From: Ampelocalamus luodianensis
Lineage: Eukaryota > Streptophyta > Magnoliopsida > Poales > Poaceae
Assembly (NCBI GenBank): GCA_036346255.1
Contig: CM070634.1
Coordinates: 67,102,476 to 67,166,475 of the forward strand
Direction: 5' to 3'
Length of the DNA stretch: 64,000 bases
The notes under the pieces were generated by a model. It saw only the letters and a list, made by a program, of their open reading frames with translations. It was not told where the DNA came from and ran no database searches. A program made the translations under genes and the position numbers. How positions within the stretch are numbered: the stretch's first letter is position 1; each line of letters begins with the position of its first letter. Below, in pieces: positions 11,671 to 23,700 of this stretch.

Positions 11671-12130
11671 CGACTGCCCTACTCAAGGCAGTCCACATGG
11701 CGAACGTTGAGATTGCGGTCACGGGAAAGGTTCATCATGTTGTAATATGTTGTCTAATGATGTGTAATATCACTTTAATTTGTCGAAAAACTAGGTGATG
11801 ACGTTGTGGTGAATTGTTTGTAATGTCATTATGATTTGACCACAAAATATGTGATGACGTTGAGCTGAATATTATGTAATGTAATTGTGATTTGTCAATA
11901 AAATATGTGACGATGTTACGCTGAATGTTATGTAATGTCATTGTGATTTGTCGACAAAATCTGTGACGACGTTGTACTAAACGTTATATAATGTCATTGT
12001 TATTTGTCGACAAAAGATGTTATGACATTGTGCTGAATGTTTTGCAACATCAGTGTGATTTGTCAACAAAATACGTTGTTGCAAATAGTAAAAAAAAAAT
12101 AGGATAGGTTCATGTCGCCAGTTGCTCCCA

Positions 12131-12229
12131 CACCGTTCCAATTGGTGATAGACACCTAGTTTTGAAAAAAAAAATCCGACTATTTAATTTTATAATTATC
12201 TTTTAAATTAATATTATTTCAAAAAAATC
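12131..12229 (-). repeat. MULE right terminal inverted repeat
   Basis: Reverse complement of 8291-8390. It is followed directly by the TCAAAACCAG duplication at 12230-12239. Confidence 0.92.
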
Positions 12230-12239
12230 TCAAAACCAG

Positions 12240-12747
12240 CAGGTTTTTCTTCCTTGATTTTTCAAAAATTGATATTTCTGTTTTTTCAGATTTCAGTTTT
12301 GGGATATAAAGTAGATGCAATTAAAAGCCTATTGGTAAATAAGCTGAATTTAAAAGAGTTTTAGGAGGGTGAAGCAGGTGAACCGAAACCGGGGTACCAA
12401 AACCGACCAGACAGGTTTGACCGGTTTTTGCTGAAAACCGGTTTGGAACCCCCTAATTCCTAGCGTACACATTCACTACAGTCCCCAAAGTGTATGCACA
12501 TTGTCATTTGTTTTATGTATCCACAAGAACTTTCTAGCTAGCTCCCAGCAAGCTCGTCAAGTCTCAGAAATTGATACCCATGAAACCAAGTATCCAAGCA
12601 TTATTCGATCGCCACAACCATATGGAAGGCATTATTGCATTGATAGCTGAATAAAAGTTCCGGATTGGGTGACAAAAACAACACCTAATCCAAGGAACAA
12701 CATAGCGGTGGCACACAAACCTTATTTCAGAACAATATATTACCAAC
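12240..12747. other. Downstream flank of AK-HSDH with hAT-like end
   Basis: No gene. Between about 12370 and 12455 the sequence has AACCGG/ACCGGTTT motifs ending CCCCCTA, resembling a hAT-type end. Similar motifs left of the MULE (8200-8280) suggest this was one element before the MULE inserted. Confidence 0.45.
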
Positions 12748-12992
12748 CAGGGAACAAAAAACCGACCGGTAACCGCCGATTACCAGACTTTCCGGTGGGG
12801 TCCAGGATTCAAAATCCCGACTGGAATCCTTCAGATTCAAATTCAAATTCAAAATTCCGACAGAAACATCTCAAATTCAAATTTATTTAGACGAAATTCA
12901 TCCGGTTTTCCACCGGGATCTCCGGTTACCGGCCGGGAACCGTTACCTGGCTCCGAACGGGATTGTGTCCGGTAACGGTTCTTTGATCCTTG
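12748..12992. mobile_element. hAT-type MITE just downstream of the AK-HSDH stop
   Basis: A 245-bp element with imperfect 17-bp inverted ends (CAGGGAACAAAAAACCG on the left, CAAGGATCAAAGAACCG read inwards on the right). It is flanked by 8-bp near-identical duplications: TTACCAAC at 12740-12747 and CTACCAAC at 12993-13000. The interior is rich in CCGGTAACCG motifs. The 8-bp duplication and CA(G/A)GG ends fit hAT. It lies 78 bp beyond the stop codon of AK-HSDH, so it is probably in the 3' UTR. Confidence 0.82.
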
Positions 12993-13070
12993 CTACCAAC
13001 TCCAATATGGAGTTACTCATGCTTAATACACGACTTGGCGCCGTCGGTCCACCTCAGAAAATTCAGCAAT

Positions 13071-14772
13071 CTACGAGGGAGCGCCCAGGTAGGACGCCAG
13101 CCGCAGAATGTCGCAGAAGACACCTCCGGCGGTCACCTCCGCGCCTGCGCCCGGCCCTCGCACGATCAGCGGCTGCTCCCTGTACCTCGAGGTGGTGAAT
13201 GAGATGATGTTGTCGGAGCCAGATAGCTGCGCGAACGGGTGGTCCCTCTTGTACCTCTGCAGTTCTACATTTCCCGTCCTGTTCACCACGTCCACGACTC
13301 CGACGTACCGCAGGACCTTCAGGTTAAAATGACTCGATCACCTCTACTCGAGTAAATTTGGGGAGATTTGCTGGGAATGGAACGAAGCATGCATATATGG
13401 GAATTTGCACAGTACACTGGTTTTTAGTCACATGCAGCGGAAATCAAGAAAGTGTAAGGTATACTCACTTCGTCTGCAGCTTCAGCATCATTGCGTTGTC
13501 TGGCCCAGTCCTGGTCGAAGGATGGCAGCTTTTGCATGAATTCATCTGCGGACGAGCATGACTGCATAACAAAATCAGTTAGGAAGTGTAAATACATAAC
13601 AAGGCATCCTCTGTTAAGAGTAGGATAACCTTACCCAAAGTGCCTCTGGCACAAGGCTCTTCACGGGAATATCGGAGAGCTCAAGCCTCAAACCAGACTC
13701 CCTTGCAAGGATAATGACCTGCACAAACAAAAGTTATGGTGAGTAACGCAGCAAAGGAGAATGGAAAACAAAAAGGTACAATTATAGCCATGTCTATTTT
13801 TCTTTTATTTTATCAAAATCAACAAAAAAATATAACATCCATCAAAATTGCATTTCTGTTCACAGATATACAATCATTTATTACACAAGGAAAAGCTAGA
13901 AACTCCATCATGTGATGTGATCATGGAAACGGTGAGACAAAAATTAGGTTCAAGAGGCAAGTGAGGATAAATACATTTTCAGATGCACAAGGCTAAATAT
14001 GTAGCTTGAGAGAAAGCGTGCCAAAGAAATGAGTCAAGGAACAATGTGGAACCTTGGATAAAGGTTCAAAGGGCATATCTGGTACCCTATATATGAATGT
14101 CACCCTAAACAGGCCCTAAGAGTATTCAACTTAGTTAGTCCAAATCAAAATGAAGTAAAGAGTATTTGCCCACATTGTTAACGTTGTAAAATGCGGCAAA
14201 GAATGTTGTGGATACGGGAATAAAAAGATGAGACAACTAAGCAGATTGGTCAAGTACAGTGCCCAATCTTAAAGAATAGGTAGGATTTTTGTGACAATTC
14301 TTTTTGAAAGAAACCAAGCTCTACCTTTCTGGCAACATCAGTTCCAGATAGATCATCTCTTGGATCTGGTTCAGTGTATCCAGCCTCTTTTGCTTCAGCA
14401 ACAACATCACTAAAGGTCCTTGTTCCTTCAAAATTGTTGAAAATATAACTCAAAGTTCCACTGCAATTGAACAGTCAACAAACATTGTATCAGCCAGCAT
14501 CATGCTAAATTTATTGAACAAAAAAAAGCACATACTTCAATCCAAGTAAACTTCTGCTAAGGTTTCTTTGTGGTTTACTAAATTACAGTGTCAAGGTAGT
14601 TGTGTTCCTGAAGCATACACACAAACCTGAAAATGCCCTCGATACGCAATATCTTGTCACCTGTCTCTAGAAGACCTCGCAGGGTGCTAATGATCGGGAG
14701 GCCAGCACCAACAGTTGCTTCATAAAAGTAATGAGTATATGATGCACGCTGTAGAGTCCTTAGTTTCAGATA
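13071..14772 (-). CDS. AK-HSDH: AK-HSDH window exons 11-15: HSDH catalytic core and C-terminus
   Basis: Exon 11 (14627-14772) encodes YEATVGAGLPIISTLRGLL. Exon 12 (14325-14460) begins GTLSYIFNNFEG and carries AGYTEPDPRDDLSGTDVARK, the homoserine dehydrogenase signature with the catalytic Asp/Lys pair. Exons 13 (13635-13718) and 14 (13469-13561) encode VIILARESGLRLELSDIPV and ADEFMQKLPSFDQDWARQRN. Exon 15 (13071-13316) ends SYLGAPS then TAG. Every conserved residue I looked for is present, so the HSDH half reads as functional. Splicing here uses short introns (73-606 bp) unlike the giant one upstream. Confidence 0.95.
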
Positions 14773-17700
14773 CTGTATGCAAAGAATAAAAATCATCTCT
14801 TAGTTGATAAACATTCCAGCAGCAGAAAATGTGACATGCAAACGTGCAAGTTCGTAAACACGGGATGTGAAATGCGTGTGTTTGAGATCTTCATTGTGCG
14901 GGGAACAAGATCTCAATTACAGGGTTTAAGACTATGGAGTATGGATTAGCCATGATTTGCAATCAGTGACAAGTTTCTGGTGACTGGGCATTAAGTAACT
15001 GGCTTGTTATCAGGATTTTACTGGGTGGAGTTTTTGGAGAAAGTTCTTTTATTATTTTATTCAGCCAGGAACAGGTAAGCCCAGATTCCCCGTTGGTTTA
15101 TGGCTGGTTTCTTGAACCCTGACCATTCTTACCGAAGTCAAATCAACTAATCATTATTCATGTGCTTTTTTCATTCTACACTTACAAAATATGTACCAAA
15201 ATGGACTTTATCCATTTATAATTTGGAGTTTGATGATGTACGTAGTCCATGATCATTTAATAGCTAAAAACAAAATTATTTCAAAATTGCCAAAAAGCAG
15301 AGAAATATGTTTATAAAAGTTTAGCGAACCAAATAGTTACCCGATCAAGTGGCCCAGAATTTGCTTTCTTATTTGGCGTGATGACATGGATACCCTTCTT
15401 CAGCCAATCATAATAGTGGGATGCTACATTTGTATCTGCTGTGCAGTCCACCAAAACTTTGTTTGGAAATACATGATTCTCAGACAAATGGCGAACAAAA
15501 TTAGCAAGATCAGCTGGTTTTGCTTCCTTCTGTAGAAGCTCTTTCCACCGGGTTAAGTTTATTCCTCTACAAAAAGAAACCCAAAAAATACTGAAACATG
15601 CTGATGCAGGGAAAATGTAATATACTAGAGAACCCAAAAATAGCGATGGTCAAGCTATTAGGTTAGTAAAACAGTTTTGGTGAGACAAGGGAAAAAACAT
15701 ATCCACGATGGTTTGTATGTAACGCAAAATCCCCCAAGGTCCCCTGTCTTGCTAACTATGTAGAGGATCCTGGAAATGCACATGATCATAAAGAAACAAC
15801 TATAATTTTAATGTGATATTGATGTGAACCTTGGTTCACATCGGGGTAAATACTGTGTGGAAGACAGCCAGATGGCATGGCTTGAAGGAGATCAGGGTCT
15901 CTAGAGAAGGATATACATAAATTAGGATGAGAAAACTTTGGGAGAGAAAGACTAATTCATTATTCTTGCTGACAGATAATGGATACATTCGTCGCAAAAA
16001 AAGAGAGGATATAACCCTTTTATAGGGATGGCTTAGCTTGACCTCTTAGAAACAATGTCTATTTCTAAGAAAACTTATCTCCAATACATGGAATATATCA
16101 CTTAGGAGCCATGCAAGATGAGTCTCGTGCACGGTTTTGCATTAGAGAAAGAAGTGATGATTTCTCTTTCTCCAGTCGTTGCTTTTCTTTCTGTTACTTT
16201 GAACGTAGCAAGAAAATAAACCCAACTAACAAGAAACTAATTATTATTATCTTTAATTTGCATCTAATATTGCACCGGTAACCCCACATGGAATGTACTC
16301 GGTTGCTACAGTACCACATGAACAGTGTTGGTTCGCAACACGATATCACCAATAAATGTGCATCTAGAGTATTTGCCATGTTAATCGTTATTTAGGCAGC
16401 ACAATGAAGGAGCAATCGGAAGTCTGATGGGCAACCAGACATGCCAGGCACATGGTGCCATTGACAGCCACAAGAATTGGGCAAAGAAAGACCAACAGAG
16501 AAATTCATGGTACATACCACTCTTAATCAATCACGAAAGAGGGCTTATCGACAAACATAAACAATTTATAGAATTCTGATGAAAAACAATTAAGGAAATT
16601 TGTTTGCAGAACAATGCACAACAGAGGAACAATGAAGATTCAGTTACATACGTGTCACTCAAAAGCATTGTGCTTGAGCCAGTTATTCCGATGACACGTA
16701 GATCAATGTTCATATTTTCCTTGAGCACAGCAGCCTGAGGAAGAACTTGGATCAGTAAAAGTGTAAAAGTGCTCTGAATTCCATCTTCAAATTGCTCTGC
16801 TGTCAGGCCAAGCCCAAAATTCATTTTCATGTAGACTTTGTAACAGAAATGGCTTATTTTAAAGTTCTAATGTCATGGCCGAGGGCCACGCAAGGCGCAT
16901 AGGAAGGAAACCAGCACCATATTATCCTCCTGGTCCTCTTATGTCTAGTTTTCCTTTTGTTAAGATTAGTTTCCTTTAGTTAGGATTTAAGTTGGAATGT
17001 TATCCTTAGTTATTCAGGAGATTTGTTAGTTGATTAGTTGCTATTTGTTAGGCTCGGCAGGACTATATAACCTGGCCGATTATCTCACAGATGGGCAAGC
17101 AAAGATTAAACAAATTATCCAATCTCTCCCTCACGTCTCCCTCTAGTTCTCTCCCTGCCAAGGTTATTAAGTCGGCAAGTCGACACTAATCTCTAGTGAC
17201 CGACTTGCCGACTAGTCGGCTGACTAGTCGCTGACTAGTCGACAGTCCTGTTCATATGATATGTAGTATGTACACATGTAGCACCTAGCAAACTCCTCTG
17301 CCGCAGAAGATCCCGGCAGCAGCATTCCTTGGCCGCAGAAGATCCCGCCACGCCTCCACCGCTCCACCTCCTCTTTTCCCACCACGCCCGCCGCATTCGC
17401 TTCGCTTTTCGCGCGTCCCTCCACGCCCGCCGCCTCTGCTGCCCTCGCCGCGCTGCCACGCCAGCGTCGCGCCGCCTCCTCCCTCTTTTCTCTCGGCTCT
17501 CCTCTCCTTCGCGCGCGCTCCTCCTCACCGCCGGGGAGGAGGCGCCGAGGAGCTGCGCGACGGCGACGGGGAGCCGGGAGGAGCCGCGCGACGAGGAACC
17601 GCGGGGAGGGGGCGACAAGGCGGTGTCTCCGACAAAGGGAGGAGGAGACGCCTTGGTAAGCCTGTTGCTGTGAGCCTCCGACGAAGCCGTCCCAGCCGGC

Positions 17701-20700
17701 TTCAAGCCGTCGAGGAGGACGGTCGAGCGTTGCCGACCCGAGATGAAGACGAGGCCGCTCGGCGGCGCGACCGGAAGAGGCACGACGGCGCAGGCGCCAA
17801 CGCAGACCGAGGAGAGGCGCAACGACGATGCAGAGGTGCTCCGGCGGTGTAGATCCGGAGGAGGCGCGACGATGGACGAGGCGGAGGAGCTCCGGCGACG
17901 CAGATCCGGATGAAGCTTCGACGGCCAGAGAAGGCGCGACGATGCAGTCACGCGTGAGGGTGAGCCCCCGACTGCCCTCATTCCCTCTTGCCTCTTTGCC
18001 ACTGCCTCTGACAGCCGGGCCCCACATCCCAGCCGGCGCAAGTCGAGTCGGTAGCTCCAGTCGATCGTGCTCCAGCGACTTGTCGACTAGTCGAGTCGAC
18101 GACTTGATAACCATGCTCCCTGCCGAAGGGCTCCATCTCCCTCTGTTTTCTTGCTACTTCCAACAAATCTATTGCTACTTCTCCAATTCCTACCCCAGTT
18201 ACCCTCTCCCAAAATAAGTCCATAACATGTGATCATGTAAAATTCGAAATGAATTGATTATATTATATTCTTGGCAAGCCCACTTGCCCATGTTAGTTAG
18301 GAAAATCTTAATGTTTTCTTTCCATTCTGGTCAAGCCATTAAACAAAAACAGCAGTGTCACATATTATTGCTGCTGCATAAGGTTACTTAACCACAAAAT
18401 GTATTAACTACCCAAGAGCAATTTCACTATACAAATACTGTTCACAGTCAATAAACTACAGTTAGCTTCGAAAATAAACCTACCAACAGCTGTTTATTAC
18501 CTTTTTCTTACATATTCCTTAGTATAATATCTTCTAGTAGAGTATCAAGAACAACCCGCCTTTACATTGTAACCGTACAATCCAGCTTTGTTTTGGGTGC
18601 CAAATCAACATGGAAAATTCTGACAAATTTTTTTTGATGATGTAGTCTATGGATTGTCGTAGTACCCTTTTTGATTTCAACTTTAAACTCAAAGTGTGTT
18701 AGAAGAAACAAAAAAAATATAAGTTTGTTGTGGATAGTAATTGCTGGAATGAACTCTTGTCTATTCCAATGGGCCAAAGACCAAATAAACAAGTTACAGT
18801 GTATGGTAAATATGCAAAGAGTACCATATACAAACTAACATTTAACACCCCCCTCAAACTCATGGTGGATCTAAGACGTCATGGATGCAAGCACCAGTTG
18901 GAAGGCGAAGACAGTATGCGACTGTTCCAATTCATTTCATTACCTCATAGGGATCGTAGTACCGTGGACTGAGTTTGCCAACAAGGGCATCGGAGATAGA
19001 GAGAGGAGCGGTGCAATAGGCGAAGCCACACACAGTCGCCCACCACAAACTCAATCTCGTGATGCAGCGGATCATAATAGGACTTGGCGAATTCTCGAGC
19101 TTCCAGGAGATGCTGGCGGACTTCAACTAGAAAAACATCCCGATCATGCAAGGCTTGGTCCATTGCAGGCACGCGCGAATCGCCCCGTTCGGAAGAACGA
19201 AGAGATGGAGGGTCGCAACCATAGACCACCTTGAATGGAGTAGCACGGAGAGCAGAATGATAGGAGGCGTTGTAGCAACACTGCACCCAGGGAAGCCAAC
19301 GAATCCACTGCTTAGGCCGATCGCCCAACAAACACCGCAAATACATCGCAGTGACTTTATTAGCTGCCTCCAACTGGCTGTCGGACTGCTGGTGGTAAGC
19401 GGATCTCATGTGCAAACCTACCCTAGCCAAGCGGAACAACTCCTGCCGAAATGTGCCGGTGAAGACAACATCATCACGATCACTGACAATGGAGCTAGGC
19501 ATGCCATGAAGCTGCACTATCTCATCAAAAAATGCACGGTTCACGAACATCGCCATGCAGGGACGAGCTAGAGGTATGAAATGTGCGAATTTGGAGAAGC
19601 GGTCGATGACCGTGAGTATGACCATCTTGCCACCCACACGAGCAAGCCCCTCGATGAAATCCATGGCCAAGTCGGCCCATACGTGAGTCAGCACCTCCAA
19701 TGGCAGAATGAGGCCGGCTGGATCGAGGTGCTCGATCTTGTTGTGCTGGCAGGTGGCGCCCTACTTGACGTACTCCTAGACCAATTGGCGCGCAGGGGAG
19801 ATGAAAATGAGCCCGTACACATTCAAGCATCTTCTGCACCCCTTCATGGCCGGTGGAGTGGGCGGCCTTGAGGATCACTGGTAGTAGCAACGAGGTCGTC
19901 CGCCACTGTCCATGGGCCCGTGTGCTGCCCAGAAGTGATCTCGTCGCGGAGAGCAACCAGGACCGGATCCAAAGTAGTGGCCTGACAGAGCTCCTCAAAG
20001 GCCGAGCGCAGGCCCCGAGATGGAGGAATGCTAACGATAGTGGAACAGGGGCCTTTTCCCTGTCACGGCGGGACAGAGCATCAGCGAAGGTATTGAGCTG
20101 CCCCGGTCTGTACTCCACAGTGAAGTCGTAGCCCACTAGCTTGCTTGCCCACTGGTGTTGCGAGATTGTCGACAAACACTGGTCCAGTAGGGACTTGAGA
20201 CTATAGTGGTCTGTGCGCACTAGGAATGTGCGCCCCCATAGGTACAGATGCCAATGTTGAACAACCTGAACGAGACTGATGAACAACAATTGGCCGGCTA
20301 AAGAATGCCAACAGTCCGACGGCCTGGTGAAATACTGCGCCGAAACCAGAGCCGGATGCATCGCATTCAACGAAGGGACATGTAAAGTCCGATAACTAAA
20401 GGACCAGCGCGGTGGCGAGCGCCGTTTGAGGGCCATGAATGCATGTGCGGCGTTGTCCGTCCATGAGAATGCCTCCTTTCGGAGGAGACATGTCAACGGC
20501 GCAGCGATGGTACCATACTCCTTGATGAAGCGCCGATAGTAGCCTGCGGACGACACGCGCTGTAGTTGGGGTCGGCCACTCCACTGTGGCCACATTCTGG
20601 CAATCCATCTCAACCCTGACCGTCGCGATCACGTGCCCGAAATAGGACACCGAGAAAGCACCGAAAAGGCACTTTGATCTTTTCAATACAAGGCGATGTT

Positions 20701-23700
20701 GTTGGAGCTCCTGGAACACCATACGGATGTGGCACAAATGCTCTGACCAGGACGAACTGTAGATCAAAATATCGTCAAAAAATACGAGAACAAAACGATG
20801 GAGGAACGGGTCAAGGATTTCATTCATGAGCGCCTAAAAGGTTGCAAGGGCGTTCGTCAAATTGAAAGGCATGACGAGGAACTTGAAGTTGGCGTGGTGA
20901 GTGCGGAACACCGTTTCCATGGTGTCGGCAGGGTGCATGCGGACTTGGTGATATCCCGAACGAAGATCGAGCTTGGTGAAGAAACGGGCACCACACAACT
21001 CATCGAGAAGGTCCTCCGCCATGGGGGGATGGGGAACTTGTCCTTAATCGTCTTCTCGTTCAAGGCGTGGTAGCCAACGTAGAACCGCTGAGTGTCGTCT
21101 TTCTTCCGCACTAGCAGCACCAGCGATGAAAATGCCGAGGTGCTAACACGGATAATGCTTTGTTGCAGCATCTCCGTGCACTATCGTTCCAATTCATCCT
21201 TTTGAAGTTCCAGGTAGCAGTAGGGACGCACCGCCACTGGGTCCGTCCCAGGGACCAGGTGTATGCGATGGTCGTAGGGTCACTCAAGTGGGAGACCACT
21301 GGGTTCGGTGAAGAGGTCGACGAAGTCGGCTAGCAGTGTTGTATGAGGTCTCCGTCGTGGTCAATTAGGGTGCGTATGATCACGCCTCTTGGCGCTCGGC
21401 CCGGCAGGAACACCTGGCGGTTGGGACGCCAAAATGACAACGTCAAGCGGCCGAAATCCCATAAGATTGGGCCGAGTGTCTCCAACCATCAGACACCTAG
21501 GATGATGTCAAAGCCGCTCAACGGAATAGAGTAGTAGTCCACGACGAAGGTCTCCTGGGCCGCCTGGATGTCCAACTGCTGCCATCGTGATGCGATCGCC
21601 GTTGGCCATGGCAACCTGCAGCCCGTAGGCCACAACACTCTTGGTGCAACAGCAAGGTGAGGTCCGAACGGACAGCCTCGTCGATGAAGTTGTGCGTTGA
21701 GCCGGAGTCCACTAATGCCACCAACTTCTCGGCGCCCACAGCGATCACGAGATGCATGGTTCGGCTGGTCCTAAATGCCGGTTAACGCATTCAACAGGAT
21801 TTCGGGTTCAGGTGCCTCGGTTTCCTCCTCTGTTCCCGACATCGTCGAGTTGTTGACGAACTCGAGGTAGAAGGGATGCTTACTCATGGTTCGGAGTGAA
21901 CTTCTCACAGTTGTAGCAAAGGCCGAGACGCTTGTGTTCTAACATCTGAGCCCGCATGACCTTGTAGATGTATTGGGCTGACCACCTGTGTCGTTGCCTC
22001 CCCCTAAGACAACCTCTACCTTGGTGCTTCAGGCTATTGATGGTGTGGCTACTGCTGTTGCCGTGGCCAGCATGGTGGTGATCCCTGCCGCCGAAGACAC
22101 CGTGGTGAGTGTTGACACGCTTCCCTTGGTGAATGGTTTCGTCGTCATTGTTGCCCATGCCACCTCGATGGTTGCCTACGCGGGCCACTGGTACGCACAA
22201 GCGAGGCTCACGGCAACCAACAAGTTGTGAGGCACTTCCAGCTCCACGTTTATGCGCAATGTCTCTGACAGCCGCCGTGAAGATGTTGATCTGCTATTCC
22301 TACTTAAGGGCCGCACGGGTCAGCAAGGCCAAGAATTGCTATTGGCATTTAGCCACCGTCCCTATCAGGTGGAGATGCGTCAAGTTATGGCGCAGAGGAG
22401 GGCCGAACTGGACATGTACCAAGTCGGAGAAGCGTCGGCAGGTCAGCATACCCTCGTCGCGCTCGACATAGAAATATCAATGTTGTGTGGCACCCGTCAT
22501 ATGATACGACGTGAGCCATACCTTTTCTTGTTCAGGCGTCCGTTGGCCATGAAAAAAATGTTCGCAACGATTCAGCCATGGTAGTGGGTCCACCTTCCCA
22601 TCAAACACCGGAAAATCCAATCGGTGGAACTTGGAGGCCGGTTCTCTATGGTCGTCGCTGCCGCTGCTAGCGCAAGGGGAGCTGGCAGCACTCTCTTGCC
22701 GGTGTTTTCTCCAGGCAGCCCTTCTAGGCGCACGAGACGCGCGTCATGGCGGTCAAGACGATTGTTGATGGTTGCCAGCTGTGCAAGGATGTAACGTCCC
22801 GTTTGTCCTAGAGTTCATGCCAGTTTTCAAAACAAAAAAGGAACCATTCGGTTTATTGGTTTGCTCAAGTTTAACTTGGAACTTTGGAAATATTGGAGGT
22901 TTAACTACTAACCAAACCTCAACTAAATCCAGTTGTTTGGTGCTCTTTGCTTGTTGGAGTTCTCTGGTGTTCCTTGGCTTTAGGTCCCCCTTCTTTATTC
23001 GCTCTGTGTGCCTTTAGGACTAGCTTCTCCTTTTCAGGACCTCTTTTGTGTCTGGACCTCTCTCTTGGTCCAGGCCTCTGCGTTGGACCTCCCCTTTGGG
23101 TTTAGACCACCCTCCTGATCTAGACTTTCCTTTGGTTATGACTTTCCCTTGTTGGTCACGACCAAACCCCAATGTTTTCTCAGCTCGGGTTTGTGTTTCA
23201 AACCTCTTTGATTTCTGATAGTCAAGTTTGGGTTGGTTTTTCCTCTTTCTAGACCACCCCTCTTTTGGACCTCCCTCGCGTCCGATCGAACCTCCCGCTC
23301 GATCTAGACCTTCATCGCTTGTGAACCGTCCGATTGGTATCGAACGGCCTGGTCTCGTTGGCCTGTTCGCTCAGTTCGAACATTCCTCTCCTTTTTGGAC
23401 CACCCGATTCAGTTGAACGGCTAGGATCGAGTTCTAGCTTCGAATGGCCCGGATAGCCCAATCGTTTTGGCCCGTTCGATCGTAATCCGACAGCCCCCGC
23501 TCCTTCGCGCCTTATCTCGCTATCGCCTACTCCCCTTGTTAGATCTTGACCGTCAGGACCTCTCCTAGTTAGATCTTGACCGTCAGGACCTCCCCTTGTT
23601 AGATCTTGACCGTCAGGACCTCCCCTTGTTAGACCATCTTTGCGGGTTGAGACCACCCTTGTGGTCAAGACCTGTGGTCCTTTTGCAAAGACCACCTTTG

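Larger units (their letters stand above)
8291..12229 (+). mobile_element. Complete Mutator-like element with TIRs and 10-bp target duplication
   Basis: Inverted termini of about 100 bp (8291-8390 and 12131-12229) both start GATTTTTTTGAAATAATATT and run through AGTCGGATTTTTT and ACTAGGTGT. They are flanked by the direct repeat TCAAAACCAG at 8281-8290 and 12230-12239. MULEs usually make 8-11 bp duplications, so this fits. Inside lies a plus-strand MULE transposase (8985-11670) broken by many stops. The termini are far better preserved than the coding region, so the element is probably immobile alone but might be moved in trans. Confidence 0.93.

Noticed and set aside
17224..18114. 296-residue minus-strand frame
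   Set aside because: It starts and ends within the MULE-type element and has no recognisable domain; several other frames in the same GC-rich block are equally open.
23312..23695. Minus-strand frame with a repeated GGPDGQDLTR motif
   Set aside because: The peptide repeat is just the translation of the 30-bp tandem DNA repeat in a solo-LTR-like block.
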